64,000 bases of DNA from Ketobacter alkanivorans (GCF_002863865.1 NZ_CP022684.1:3291990-3355989), one strand, 5' to 3'. Shown: positions 8,912 through 16,568, numbered from the stretch's first letter. The notes: generated from the letters alone by a model not told the origin. Made by a program: numbers and translations.

Positions 8912-9074
8912 TTGTTCAAACTTATGTCGAACCCACGTGGTGCGTGGGCCTTAGGCGTTTTTTGGGGATAGCAGAAATTTGTTCAATCTTTTCTCGAAAG
9001 TTTTGTTCAAACTTATCTCGAATCGAGCCGAAAAATGCGGGCTGTAGAGGTGTTTTGTTCAAGCTTTTGCGAGG
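8912..9074 (+). repeat. Cluster of four ~20-bp repeats resembling a Tn7-like transposon end
   Basis: Four same-strand copies start at 8912, 8979, 9003 and 9055: TTGTTCAAACTTATGTCGAA, TTGTTCAATCTTTTCTCGAA, TTGTTCAAACTTATCTCGAA and TTGTTCAAGCTTTTGCGAGG. Spacing is uneven (67, 24 and 52 bases), as in Tn7-like ends that carry several TnsB-binding sites of about 20 bp. They lie directly upstream of the tnsA remnant, the normal layout of a Tn7 right end. A possible inverted partial copy (AGTTTGAGCAAGG) is near 9166. The matching other end was not found. Confidence 0.65.
8932..8948. other. Short hairpin between tniQ and the end repeats
   Basis: CCCACG-TGGTG-CGTGGG is a 6-bp perfect stem with a 5-base loop, between the first and second end repeats. 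No T-run follows. The function is unknown. Confidence 0.35.
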
Positions 9075-9103
9075 ATTTACATTTTTTGTGGATTGTAGGG
9101 AAA

Positions 9104-9157
9104 ACCTATAAATTTATAGGACTACCTTATAAATATTTTTAGGGAAACCTTATAAAG
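9104..9157. repeat. AT-rich palindrome and repeated ACC(T)TATAAA boxes before tnsA
   Basis: A perfect 16-bp palindrome CCTATAAATTTATAGG lies at 9105-9120. ACCTATAAAT, ACCTTATAAAT and ACCTTATAAAG occur at 9104, 9124 and 9147, so the box recurs every 20-23 bases. Together with the upstream repeats it fills the gene-free stretch 8848-9199. It may be part of the transposon end or the tnsAB promoter/operator. Confidence 0.45.
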
Positions 9158-9199
9158 AAGCGTATAGTTTGAGCAAGGATGCTTTGGATACGCCTTTAC

Positions 9200-9707
9200 A
9201 TGAGCTCGCAAGCTCAAAAGATCTGCTGTCAAAAACATCGTTCGTTTTCCGCCGGTTAAGGCGAATGGCGGAAAATCCATCCTCGTAGAATCCATTCTGG
9301 AATCAAAATATTGCCTCTATCTCGAATTTGATTCGAGCGTTGAGGAATATTTTCCACAGCCTCGAACATTCACGGTTTCCGTCGGTGCTGAACTACGTAC
9401 CTACACGCCGGATTTTGAAGTGCGATACGTATCTGGTGGCCGAAAATATGTCGAGGTGAAACCATCTGAGCGAGCCAAGAGCGAGCATTACCAAGAACTT
9501 TTTACTGGTTTCGAAGAATCGCTAGAAAACACTGGTGCAAGTTTTTTGCTGGTTGATGAAACAGAGATCTACCAGAGACCACTACTATCAAACTACGAAA
9601 AGCTTTATCAATACAGAAAGCGTCCCACCTTGGATGTACGAAATCTTCATCGGTGCGCTGAACTCATAAGTTCGGCGATCAGATCCCGTTTCCTCGGGCA
9701 ATTATAA
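9200..9707 (+). pseudogene. tnsA: tnsA remnant, frameshifted at the start codon and lacking its C-terminus
   Basis: Translation in the frame starting at 9204 gives ARKLKRSAVKNIVRFPPVK, then LESKYCLYLEFD, TPDF (9405-9416) and VEVKP (9450-9464). This is the N-terminal TnsA nuclease domain, which cuts the 5' ends of a Tn7-like element. That frame has no ATG, GTG or TTG before GTG 9420 and is preceded by TGA at 9201. The sequence ATG-A-GCT-CGC at 9200 would read Met-Ala-Arg-Lys if one base were absent, so a single-base insertion probably broke the start. The protein would be about 168 residues, shorter than complete TnsA, and the C-terminal TnsC-contact domain is missing. Only a shortened piece from GTG 9420 could still be made. 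Confidence 0.78.
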
Positions 9708-9981
9708 GATCTGTAGGAAAAAGCGAGATTGTTGTTGCGGATATTAGCAACGGTTCTTCGAAAAGAATAAGCAGAGATGAACTCGATAAAATATATTCAG
9801 CTGGAGGGATAAAGATTCTCTCTGAATCTCGAGATTTTGGTGAGCTGAAGTTTTTTGATCTTACAGAAAAAGAACAGAGAGAAACTAACCGAAAATACCA
9901 ATATATTAAAAAGATAGTGGAGAAAGGTGTTACAAAGATTACGGAAAAGAATGTAGGGGAGATAATGCAGGGGGTGAGGGC
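9662..9981 (+). pseudogene. tnsB: tnsB 5' fragment cut by the IS256-family remnant
   Basis: The frame from 9662 reads FGDQIPFPRAIIRSVG, then SKRISRDELDKIYSAGGIKI, then FDLTEKEQRETNRKYQYIKK and ITEKNVGEIMQ. This is the order seen at the N-terminus of TnsB/TniA-type DDE transposases: a small beta domain, a '(L)SRDEL' box, then the 'LT-E--R-ET-R--YI' helix. The frame runs into the IS terminus at 9982 and stops soon after, so the DNA-binding, catalytic DDE and TnsC-contact regions are absent. No proper start is visible. ATG 9634 is in another frame that ends at 9669, so a frameshift or deletion near 9660 is likely. Confidence 0.65.
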
Positions 9982-10411
9982 GTTCAAAATTCTGTGTCAG
10001 CCTAGCGGCGTCATAAGCTGATGCATTTCTCCAGCCGGTCTGGGAAGTGGATTGTGAGCTGTGACAGCGTCAGGTTCCAGTTCTGTATCGGGTGAGTCCA
10101 TCGCTCAGTGGCTTTGAGTATACCGGCATACAACAGCTTCAGTAAGCTGTTTTCATTAGGGAAGCCGCCTTTCGTCTTAGTGAGTTTGCGGAACTGGCGG
10201 TGTACAGCCTCGACAGCGTTTGTCGTGTAGATCGCCTTCTGCACGTAATCCGGGTACTTAAAGTAAGTCGATAACGTCGGCCATTTACTGCGCCAAGACT
10301 GGATTACCATTGGATATTTGTCGCCCCATTTGGCTTCCATATCGAAAGTAGGTTTGGTCATAGGTCATCTCTTTTGGTCTAATGATAAAGAAATGACACA
10401 GAATTCTGAAC
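9982..10411 (-). mobile_element. Internally deleted IS256-family element
   Basis: Terminal inverted repeats GTTCAAAATTCTGTGTCA (9982-9999) and TGACACAGAATTCTGAAC (10394-10411) match at 17 of 18 positions. The element is about 430 bp, while IS256-family elements are normally about 1.3 kb. The inside holds only the first few codons and the last third of a transposase. The flanks do not show a matching 8-9 bp target duplication (GTGAGGGC against ACTACCAA), so deletion or rearrangement followed insertion. It truncates tnsB. Confidence 0.8.
10011..10361 (-). pseudogene. IS256-family transposase remnant (in-frame internal deletion)
   Basis: A 116-codon frame joins a normal-looking start (MTKPTFDMEA) to the transposase C-terminus: the WPTLSTYFKYP stretch, then YTTNAVEAVHRQFRK, which are conserved IS256 blocks near the last catalytic Glu. 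The first two DDE acidic residues and the DNA-binding domain are missing, so it cannot transpose by itself. The reading frame survived the deletion exactly, which leaves a possible small DNA-end-binding or dimerising peptide, though decay is the simpler view. Confidence 0.8.
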
Positions 10412-10574
10412 ACTACCAAATAAACGCTATTACTGACACTATAGCCGTAATCAGTTTTATCCAGTCCATGTTAGTGGTAACTCCCTCTGCTTAAAGCATG
10501 TTTCGTTTCAAGAATATCAGGACAAGTAAACTGTCAGCACAATTTACCCTTGTGAAATCACCCATATTTATATA

Positions 10575-10595
10575 ATTTATCAAAATTAGATAAAT
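10575..10595. promoter_or_regulatory. Operator-like palindrome upstream of the restriction-modification operon
   Basis: ATTTATC-N7-GATAAAT is a perfect 7-bp inverted repeat, 33 bases before the ATG at 10629. It overlaps an AT-rich, promoter-like stretch. It is a candidate binding site for the small HTH-like protein encoded next. The remaining 10412-10628 stretch shows no gene. Confidence 0.45.
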
Positions 10596-10628
10596 CCCTT
10601 TGATTCCCAGTCAACTCATAGCCAAACA

Positions 10629-10868
10629 ATGAAAGATAAAGAAATATACAGCCGCATAAAGCAGGTCTTATCAGGCGCGCCGCGCAACCAATACACGGCC
10701 GAGCTTCACCTGCAAATGATCAAGTATGCTGACCAACTTGAAAAGGTCACTGCCAAAGAATTCTGTGAAGGCGTTGGGCTCCGGCAGAGTTTCGGCACCG
10801 AATTCAGTAAAATGCGCAACCTGACTCAGCGCCTGAAAGCAGCAGGCCTGAACCCCGAGCTGCTCTAA
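10629..10868 (+). CDS. Small HTH-like protein leading the type I R-M operon
   Basis: A 79-residue protein. Its second half, AKEFCEGVGLRQSFGTEFSKM, looks like a helix-turn-helix. It lies 48 bases upstream of hsdM on the same strand and directly after the palindrome at 10575, the layout of a controller protein that delays restriction. Binding to that palindrome is inference. No known C-protein signature is certain, so it might instead be a small accessory protein of the methylase. No signal peptide or membrane segment is seen. Confidence 0.75.
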   Translation: MKDKEIYSRIKQVLSGAPRNQYTAELHLQMIKYADQLEKVTAKEFCEGVGLRQSFGTEFSKMRNLTQRLKAAGLNPELL

Positions 10869-10916
10869 CCAACATAACAATACCAACGGAGCCTCACCAC
10901 TCCGCAAGGATCACCA

Positions 10917-13352
10917 ATGGCCATCAAGAAAACCGCCCTCTATTCCTCCCTCTGGGCCAGCTGCGACGAGCTGCGCGGCGGCATGGACGCCAGCCAGTAC
11001 AAAGACTACGTCCTCACCATGCTGTTCATGAAATACGTCTCCGACAAATACAAAGGCGACCCAAACGGCGTGATCGTAGTGCCCCCCGGTGCCACCTTCG
11101 ACGACATGGTGGCCCTCAAGGGCGACAAGGAAATCGGCGACAGGATCAACAAAATCATCGGCGCCCTGGCGGAAGAGAACGACCTCAAGGGCGTTATCGA
11201 CGTGGCCGACTTCAACGACGAAGACAAGCTGGGCAAAGGCAAGGAAATGGTCGACCGCCTGACCAAACTCATCGGTTTGTTTGAGGGGCTGGACCTGTCC
11301 GCCAACCGCGCCGACGGCGACGACCTGCTGGGAGACGCCTACGAATACCTCATGCGCCACTTCGCCACCGAATCCGGCAAATCTAAGGGCCAATTCTATA
11401 CCCCCGCCGAAGTGTCCCGCGTTTTGGCCAAAGTCATCGGCATCCACCCCGATACCTCGCAAGATGTGACCGTCTACGACCCCACCTGCGGTTCCGGCTC
11501 CCTGTTGTTAAAAGCCAGCGACGAAGCGCCACGGGGCCTGTCCATCTTCGGGCAAGAGATGGACAACGCCACCAGCGCACTGGCGCGCATGAACATGATC
11601 CTGCACAACAACACCACCGCCAAAATATGGAAAGGCAACACCATTGCCGATCCCCAGTGGAAGGATGATAACGGCCAACTCGCCACCTTCGACTTTGCCG
11701 TGGCCAACCCGCCGTTTTCCAACAAAAACTGGACCAGCGGCATCAACCCCGCCGAAGACGAATTCGGCCGCTTCACCTGGGGCATCCCGCCGGAGAAGAA
11801 CGGCGACTACACCTTTTTATTGCACATCATCAAAAGCCTGAAAAGCACGGGCAAAGGCGCCGTGATCCTGCCCCACGGCGTCTTGTTCCGGGGCAATGCC
11901 GAAGCCCGCATCCGCGAAAACCTCATCAAACAGGGCTACATCAAAGGCATCATCGGCCTGCCTGCCAACCTGTTTTACGGCACCGGCATCCCCGCCTGCA
12001 TCATTGTTATCGACAAAGAGCACGCCCACGCCCGCAAAGGCATCTTTATGGTGGATGCCAGCAAAGGCTACATGAAAGACGGCAACAAAAACCGCCTGCG
12101 CAGCCAGGACATCCACAAAATCGTCGACGTCTTCACCAAACAACTGCAACAGCCACGCTACAGCCGCATGGTGCCCTTGAGTGACATCGCCGCCAACGAC
12201 TACAACCTCAACATTCCCCGTTACATCGATGCCAGCGAGCCGGAAGACCTGCACGACCTCAGCGCCCACCTGCAAGGCGGCATCCCCAATCGGGATATCG
12301 ACGCCCTGGATTCATACTGGCAAGTGTTCCCCAGCCTGCGCGCCGAACTGTTTGCGGACGCACCAGAGAGCAAAAAGCGCCCCGGTTACAGCAAAGGCCT
12401 GGTGAAAGCGGCCGAGGTCAAAAGCACCATTCTGGGTCACCCGGAATTCAAAGCCTTTGCCGCCCGCAGCCTTGCGCCCTTTACCGCCTGGTGCCAACGC
12501 GCTGACCTGAAAGCCATCCAGCCCGCAGAACAACCCAAAGCCATCATCCACCGCATCAGCGAAGACCTGCTGGAAAGCTACAGCCAAACCCCCTTGCTCA
12601 GCAAATACGACATCTACCAGATCCTCATGGACTACTGGGCCGACACCATGCAGGACGACACCTATGTATTGGTGCAGGATGGTTGGGCCGCCGGTAAAGT
12701 ACTGCGGGAACTGGTGGTGAAAAAGGGCGAAAAACTGAAGGAAACCCCCGACCTCACTCTGGGAAAAACCAAATACAAAGCCGAACTGATTCCCCCGGCC
12801 CTGATCGTGGCCCGCTACTTTGCCACCGAACAAGCCAACCTCGACGCCCTGCAAGCCGCGCTGGACAGCACCAGCCAGGAACTGGAAACCTTCATTGAAG
12901 AAAACAGTGGAGACGATGGCTTGCTCAGCGAAGCCCTCAACGACAAAGACAAAGTCACCAAAGCCAGCGTCACCGCGCGCTTGAAACTGGCGAAAGATCC
13001 AGAAGAAAAAGCCGCCCTCAAACAGGCGAAGAACTTATTCGACGCTGAAACCGACGCCAAAAAATCCCTCAAAGAAGCCCAGGACGAACTGGATTTGGCT
13101 GTATTCAAGCAATACCCGGAACTCACCGAAGACGACATCAAAACTCTGCTGGTGGACGACAAATGGCTCGCCACCCTGCAAACCAATATCGAGGCAGAGA
13201 TCGAGCGCATCACCCAGCAACTGGCCAATCGGGTGAAGGAATTGGAAGAGCGCTATGCGGAGCCATTGCCAGCTATTACCCAGTCGGTTGAGAACTTGAG
13301 TGAGAAAGTGGCAGGGCACCTGAAAGCCATGGGCTTGGAGTGGGCGCTGTGA
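10917..13352 (+). CDS. hsdM: Type I restriction-modification methyltransferase subunit HsdM
   Basis: An 811-residue adenine-N6 methyltransferase subunit; with HsdS it methylates and with HsdR it restricts. An HsdM N-terminal helical domain comes first. AdoMet motif I (DPTCGSGSLLL) is near residue 187 and catalytic motif IV NPPF near residue 263. After the catalytic domain comes an unusually long tail (about 500-811) rich in Lys/Glu/Asp heptads, probably a coiled coil that contacts HsdS. It is longer than the roughly 500-530 residues of EcoKI-type HsdM. Base composition is clearly more GC-rich than the genes before 10 kb. The stop overlaps the hsdS start. Confidence 0.95.
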   Translation: MAIKKTALYSSLWASCDELRGGMDASQYKDYVLTMLFMKYVSDKYKGDPNGVIVVPPGATFDDMVALKGDKEIGDRINKIIGALAEENDLKGVIDVADFNDEDKLGKGKEMVDRLTKLIGLFEGLDLSANRADGDDLLGDAYEYLMRHFATESGKSKGQFYTPAEVSRVLAKVIGIHPDTSQDVTVYDPTCGSGSLLLKASDEAPRGLSIFGQEMDNATSALARMNMILHNNTTAKIWKGNTIADPQWKDDNGQLATFDFAVANPPFSNKNWTSGINPAEDEFGRFTWGIPPEKNGDYTFLLHIIKSLKSTGKGAVILPHGVLFRGNAEARIRENLIKQGYIKGIIGLPANLFYGTGIPACIIVIDKEHAHARKGIFMVDASKGYMKDGNKNRLRSQDIHKIVDVFTKQLQQPRYSRMVPLSDIAANDYNLNIPRYIDASEPEDLHDLSAHLQGGIPNRDIDALDSYWQVFPSLRAELFADAPESKKRPGYSKGLVKAAEVKSTILGHPEFKAFAARSLAPFTAWCQRADLKAIQPAEQPKAIIHRISEDLLESYSQTPLLSKYDIYQILMDYWADTMQDDTYVLVQDGWAAGKVLRELVVKKGEKLKETPDLTLGKTKYKAELIPPALIVARYFATEQANLDALQAALDSTSQELETFIEENSGDDGLLSEALNDKDKVTKASVTARLKLAKDPEEKAALKQAKNLFDAETDAKKSLKEAQDELDLAVFKQYPELTEDDIKTLLVDDKWLATLQTNIEAEIERITQQLANRVKELEERYAEPLPAITQSVENLSEKVAGHLKAMGLEWAL

Positions 13353-14737
13353 CTGTGAATAAAGTGGCCGAAGTCAGCGCGCAGTATTTGGCGGAGCTGG
13401 ATGAGAATGCTGTGCCTTCGGGTTACAAGCAAACGGAAGTTGGGGTGATTCCTGAGGATTGGGACGTTGAAAATTTGCAGAAGCTAACGGTACTAATAAT
13501 CGATGGCACACATCATACGCCAAGGTATACAACTTATGGAGTGCCCTTTCTTCGAGTGACAGATATTCAGGGCGAGTTGGACGATAGTGAATTCAAATAT
13601 GTTTCTGAAGAAGAGCATGCTTACTTGATTCGAAGATGTAGACCGCAAAAAGGTGACTTGCTACTTAGTAAGAATGGAACAATCGGGATTCCCAAAGTCG
13701 TTAGTTGGGAGTGGGAATTTTCCATATTTGTCAGTCTCGCTTTGATAAAATTGAAGAAGAACCTCCTTGAAGTCAATTATCTAGAACAATTCTTTAAGTC
13801 TGATTTCCTAGACCTGCAATTGGCGCAGAGAGCTAAACAGGGGACGGTAACGAATTTACACCTAGAAGAAATTCGGGAAATACTAATCCCTCTTCCGAGA
13901 AATAAAGAAGAACAAACCGCCATCGCCAACGCCCTCTCCGATGTCGATGCCCTAATCAGCGAGCTGGAAAAACTGATCGCCAAAAAGCAGTCCATCAAAA
14001 CCGCCACCATGCAACAACTCCTCACCGGCCGCACCCGCCTGCCACAATTCGCCCTGCGCGAAGATGGCTCGAAAAAGGGCTATAAGCAAAGCGAGCTGGG
14101 TGAAATTCCGGAGGATTGGGATGTGGTAACGCTGGGAGAGATATGTAACTTTGAAAATGGAGACAGAAGTTCAAATTATCCTTCAGCACATGAGTTTGTT
14201 GAATATGGGGTTTCGTTTATAAATGCCGGTCATGTTGCTGATGGTCTTATTGATTTGAGGTATATGGATTATATTCCCGAACATGTTTATGAGCGTTTAG
14301 GAGGGGGGAAAGTTGCGGCGGGTGATGTACTGTTTTGTTTAAGGGGTTCATTAGGAAAATTTGGTGTGGTTCCAGAAGAGTTTGGATCAGGAGCCATCGC
14401 TAGTTCTCTGGTAATAATAAGACCAAAAAAGCATAGAACAACAACAGATTATGTTTCTGTGTATTTTAAGTCCGAATTTTCAAAGGAAATGATTACTCTA
14501 TGGGCGGGTGGTGCTGCGCAACCGAATTTAGGTGCAAGAGAGTTGGCTAACTTTTTGGTTCCTTTATCTAGCAAGGAAGAGCAAGGTTGCATTGCCACAA
14601 TCCTCTCCGATATGGATACCGAAATCCAAGCCCTGCAACAACGCCTCACCAAAACCCGCCAAATCAAACAGGGCATGATGCAGGAACTGCTCACCGGCAA
14701 AACCCGCCTTATCCAACCCGCCGGGAGCACAAACTAA
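13349..14737 (+). CDS. hsdS: Type I restriction-modification specificity subunit HsdS
   Basis: A 462-residue specificity subunit that sets the target sequence. Two target-recognition domains each begin with the same box (GYKQTEVGVIPEDWDV near residue 25, GYKQSELGEIPEDWDV near residue 245). Each ends in a conserved helical spacer finishing with LLTGRTRLP or LLTGKTRL. The two recognition domains are AT-rich while the spacers are GC-rich like hsdM, the mosaic expected from recognition-domain exchange. A GTG at 13349 overlaps the hsdM stop (GTGA) and has GGAG 8 bases upstream. GTG 13340 is also possible but lies deeper in hsdM. Confidence 0.93.
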   Translation: MTVNKVAEVSAQYLAELDENAVPSGYKQTEVGVIPEDWDVENLQKLTVLIIDGTHHTPRYTTYGVPFLRVTDIQGELDDSEFKYVSEEEHAYLIRRCRPQKGDLLLSKNGTIGIPKVVSWEWEFSIFVSLALIKLKKNLLEVNYLEQFFKSDFLDLQLAQRAKQGTVTNLHLEEIREILIPLPRNKEEQTAIANALSDVDALISELEKLIAKKQSIKTATMQQLLTGRTRLPQFALREDGSKKGYKQSELGEIPEDWDVVTLGEICNFENGDRSSNYPSAHEFVEYGVSFINAGHVADGLIDLRYMDYIPEHVYERLGGGKVAAGDVLFCLRGSLGKFGVVPEEFGSGAIASSLVIIRPKKHRTTTDYVSVYFKSEFSKEMITLWAGGAAQPNLGARELANFLVPLSSKEEQGCIATILSDMDTEIQALQQRLTKTRQIKQGMMQELLTGKTRLIQPAGSTN

Positions 14738-15576
14738 TGCACGCCGACGTTCCCGCTAATGCCCTCTACATAGGCTGGGACGTCGGCGGCTGGAACTGCG
14801 ATAAAAACAAAAGCAGCCGCGATGTCCTGGTGGTGCTGGATGCCAACCGCACCCTGTTGGGCCAACCCTGGCGCGGCAATCTGCGCAATGCCATCAACCA
14901 AGCCAACACCACCGCCGAGTGGGTGCAGGCATTACTGGATTGTTGTCAGGTAGCGTATTCCCCCGATGATCTGCCACCCGTGGTATTGGCCATCGATACA
15001 CCGCTGGGTTTCTCACAGGCCTTTCGGCAACTGATCAATGGAGAAGGCGCTGCCGGGCCCATCGCCGATTCCGCCACCAACCCTTACCTGTACCGCCGCA
15101 CCGCCCGTTATCTGTTTGAACAGGGCCTGGCACCGTTGTCGCCGGTGAAGGATATGATCGGCAGTCAGGCCACCAAAGGCATGCACGCGCTGGCCCGGTT
15201 TGCACCCCGGCCCAATCAGGTGGGTGTCTGGCAGGGCCTGATTGAGGGGCAGATTGACGGGGTTACTAAAGGGAATCGCTACCTGCACGCCATCGAGGCC
15301 TATCCCGCTGCCTGCAAACACTCCGGCGATATGGGCAGGTTACTGGAGCCGTTTATTGTTGAGCAACACATTGAAATGTTGCCTCTGAATGCCGTATGGC
15401 AGGGCGCAAACTTTGTGCCCGGGATCGATCACGATGACAAACGCGATGCCCTGATCTGCGCCTTATTGGCCTGGATGTATGACAATGAGCCGGATCGGTT
15501 GCAGGAGCCCCTGCCGGATACGCCCCCGGCGGAAGGCTGGATTTTTGTGCCGAAGGATGGCTTGGAGCATGAGTAA
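14737..15576 (+). CDS. DUF429-like protein (predicted RNase H-fold nuclease)
   Basis: A 279-residue protein starting at a TAATG overlap with the hsdS stop. The N-terminal strand YIGWDVGGW carries Asp15. A second acidic strand, VVLAIDTPLGF, and a late KRDALICALLAWMYDNEP helix follow. These are the acidic positions expected of the DUF429 group, which is predicted to have an RNase H-like nuclease fold. It is not a core type I R-M subunit. Its tight coupling inside the operon suggests an accessory defence or housekeeping role, which is inference. Confidence 0.75.
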   Translation: MHADVPANALYIGWDVGGWNCDKNKSSRDVLVVLDANRTLLGQPWRGNLRNAINQANTTAEWVQALLDCCQVAYSPDDLPPVVLAIDTPLGFSQAFRQLINGEGAAGPIADSATNPYLYRRTARYLFEQGLAPLSPVKDMIGSQATKGMHALARFAPRPNQVGVWQGLIEGQIDGVTKGNRYLHAIEAYPAACKHSGDMGRLLEPFIVEQHIEMLPLNAVWQGANFVPGIDHDDKRDALICALLAWMYDNEPDRLQEPLPDTPPAEGWIFVPKDGLEHE

Positions 15577-16186
15577 ATACGAACTGACAGAATCCCAGAC
15601 CCGTTATCAACCCGGCTCCAATGATCAGGTGCTGGCGAATACATTGGGCATCACCGATCCGGCGGACATGGATGAGGCCGAACTGGCGTTGCTGGAGAAG
15701 TTGTATCAACACGTATTGCTGGATCAACCCCTGCCGGACGTCCTCAGCAGCCCATTAATCAAGTCCTGGCATCGGCAATGGTTGGGGGCCATTTACCCAT
15801 GGGCGGGAGAGGAGCGTTCGGTTAACCTGAGCAAAGGGGACTTTCACTTTGCCGCCGCATCTCAAATTCCTAACCTCTTGCATAAGTTGGATCGGGACTA
15901 CCTGAGCCAGTTAACACCCTGTACCGAGTTGACAGACGAAACCCTGATTAAAGCGATCGCCGAAGTGCATGTGGAGTTTATTCTGATTCATCCGTTTCGA
16001 GAAGGTAATGGCCGCATTGCCCGCTTGATCGCCGATGTGATGGCGTCACAGGCTGGTTATGGAACATTGGATTACTCGCCATGGGATGAGAATAAGGCCG
16101 ATTATTTTGCGGCTATTCAGGCCGGGCTTGATATGAATTATAAACCCATGATGCATTGGGTAGAGCAGGCGTTTAATACGCAATAA
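15569..16186 (+). CDS. Fic-family AMP transferase
   Basis: A 205-residue Fic-domain protein. The complete active-site motif HPFREGNGR is at residues 141-149, so the general base His and the nucleotide-binding Arg/Gly/Asn are present. Fic enzymes usually move AMP from ATP to a hydroxyl of a target protein. No [S/T]xxxE[G/N] inhibitory helix is obvious in this protein, so it may need a separate antitoxin or partner for control. The ATG at 15569 overlaps the DUF429 stop by 8 bases. An ATG 90 bases upstream in frame lies inside that gene and is not needed. Why Fic sits in an R-M operon is unknown; a back-up toxin is one idea. Confidence 0.9.
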   Translation: MSKYELTESQTRYQPGSNDQVLANTLGITDPADMDEAELALLEKLYQHVLLDQPLPDVLSSPLIKSWHRQWLGAIYPWAGEERSVNLSKGDFHFAAASQIPNLLHKLDRDYLSQLTPCTELTDETLIKAIAEVHVEFILIHPFREGNGRIARLIADVMASQAGYGTLDYSPWDENKADYFAAIQAGLDMNYKPMMHWVEQAFNTQ

Positions 16187-16229
16187 GCCCGCTTTAGGGC
16201 TTATTGGATGTTATTTGTGAGAGTGTGGA

Positions 16230-16397
16230 TCACGCGGAAAGACCAAGATGGCTGAATTTGTTGCGCTTGGACTTCAGTTTGGCTTCTACGGCTTTCACGC
16301 TTTGCCCTGTCTCAATGGCGGTAGAGCTGGCTACGGATCGCATCATCATTGCTTTGGCCACCGGCTGGGCGGGCTTGCGCTGGCGTTTGATTTTCAT
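16230..16397 (-). CDS. Possible small basic protein, antisense between fic and hsdR
   Basis: A 55-codon frame on the minus strand starts at ATG 16397 (beginning MKIKRQRKPAQPVAK) and is strongly basic. A weak CAGG lies upstream. It faces fic tail to tail. Its STAIET stretch loosely resembles the Ser/Thr-xxx-Glu part of Fic antitoxins but lacks the following Gly/Asn, so an antitoxin role is only a hint. Two overlapping plus-strand frames here are no better. It could be spurious. Confidence 0.45.
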   Translation of the reverse strand: MKIKRQRKPAQPVAKAMMMRSVASSTAIETGQSVKAVEAKLKSKRNKFSHLGLSA

Positions 16398-16419
16398 GCT
16401 AAAAGACCTGTAGAGTCAG

Positions 16420-16436
16420 ATAATTATATAAATTAT
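16420..16436. promoter_or_regulatory. AT-rich palindrome between the small antisense gene and hsdR
   Basis: ATAATT-ATATA-AATTAT is a perfect inverted repeat in the intergenic stretch between the antisense gene start (16397) and hsdR (16569), where two divergent promoters would lie. It is an operator candidate. Confidence 0.4.
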
Positions 16437-16446
16437 AACAGAATAT

Positions 16447-16462
16447 TCCTGTTACAACAGGA
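16447..16462. promoter_or_regulatory. Perfect 16-bp palindrome upstream of hsdR
   Basis: TCCTGTTACAACAGGA is a perfect 16-bp palindrome 107 bases before hsdR. Together with the palindrome at 16420 it suggests that hsdR has its own regulated promoter, separate from hsdM/hsdS. Confidence 0.45.
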
Positions 16463-16568
16463 TATAAGGTTGCCAGATCCGGGGTTGGCTGCCATAGTCT
16501 CTAATAGGGTTAGGTGCTTTTAACCTGCTGATTTATAACAACATGATCTCAAAATAAACGGGTGAATC

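Noticed and set aside
8848..8919. TTG 8919 as the tniQ start
   Set aside because: It lies inside an end repeat; the conserved TniQ N-terminus begins at ATG 8847.
8912..9074. Regular repeats that could suggest a CRISPR array
   Set aside because: Spacing is uneven (67, 24, 52 bases), copies are imperfect, there is no cas gene, and the repeats sit in front of tnsA.
10911..11462. Long minus-strand frame inside hsdM
   Set aside because: It is a shadow of the GC-rich hsdM coding frame; the translated product has no domain pattern and hsdM itself is unmistakable.
14587..14736. Upstream extension of the DUF429 gene into hsdS
   Set aside because: The TAATG overlap at 14737 gives a natural start and the extension is a shadow of the hsdS tail.
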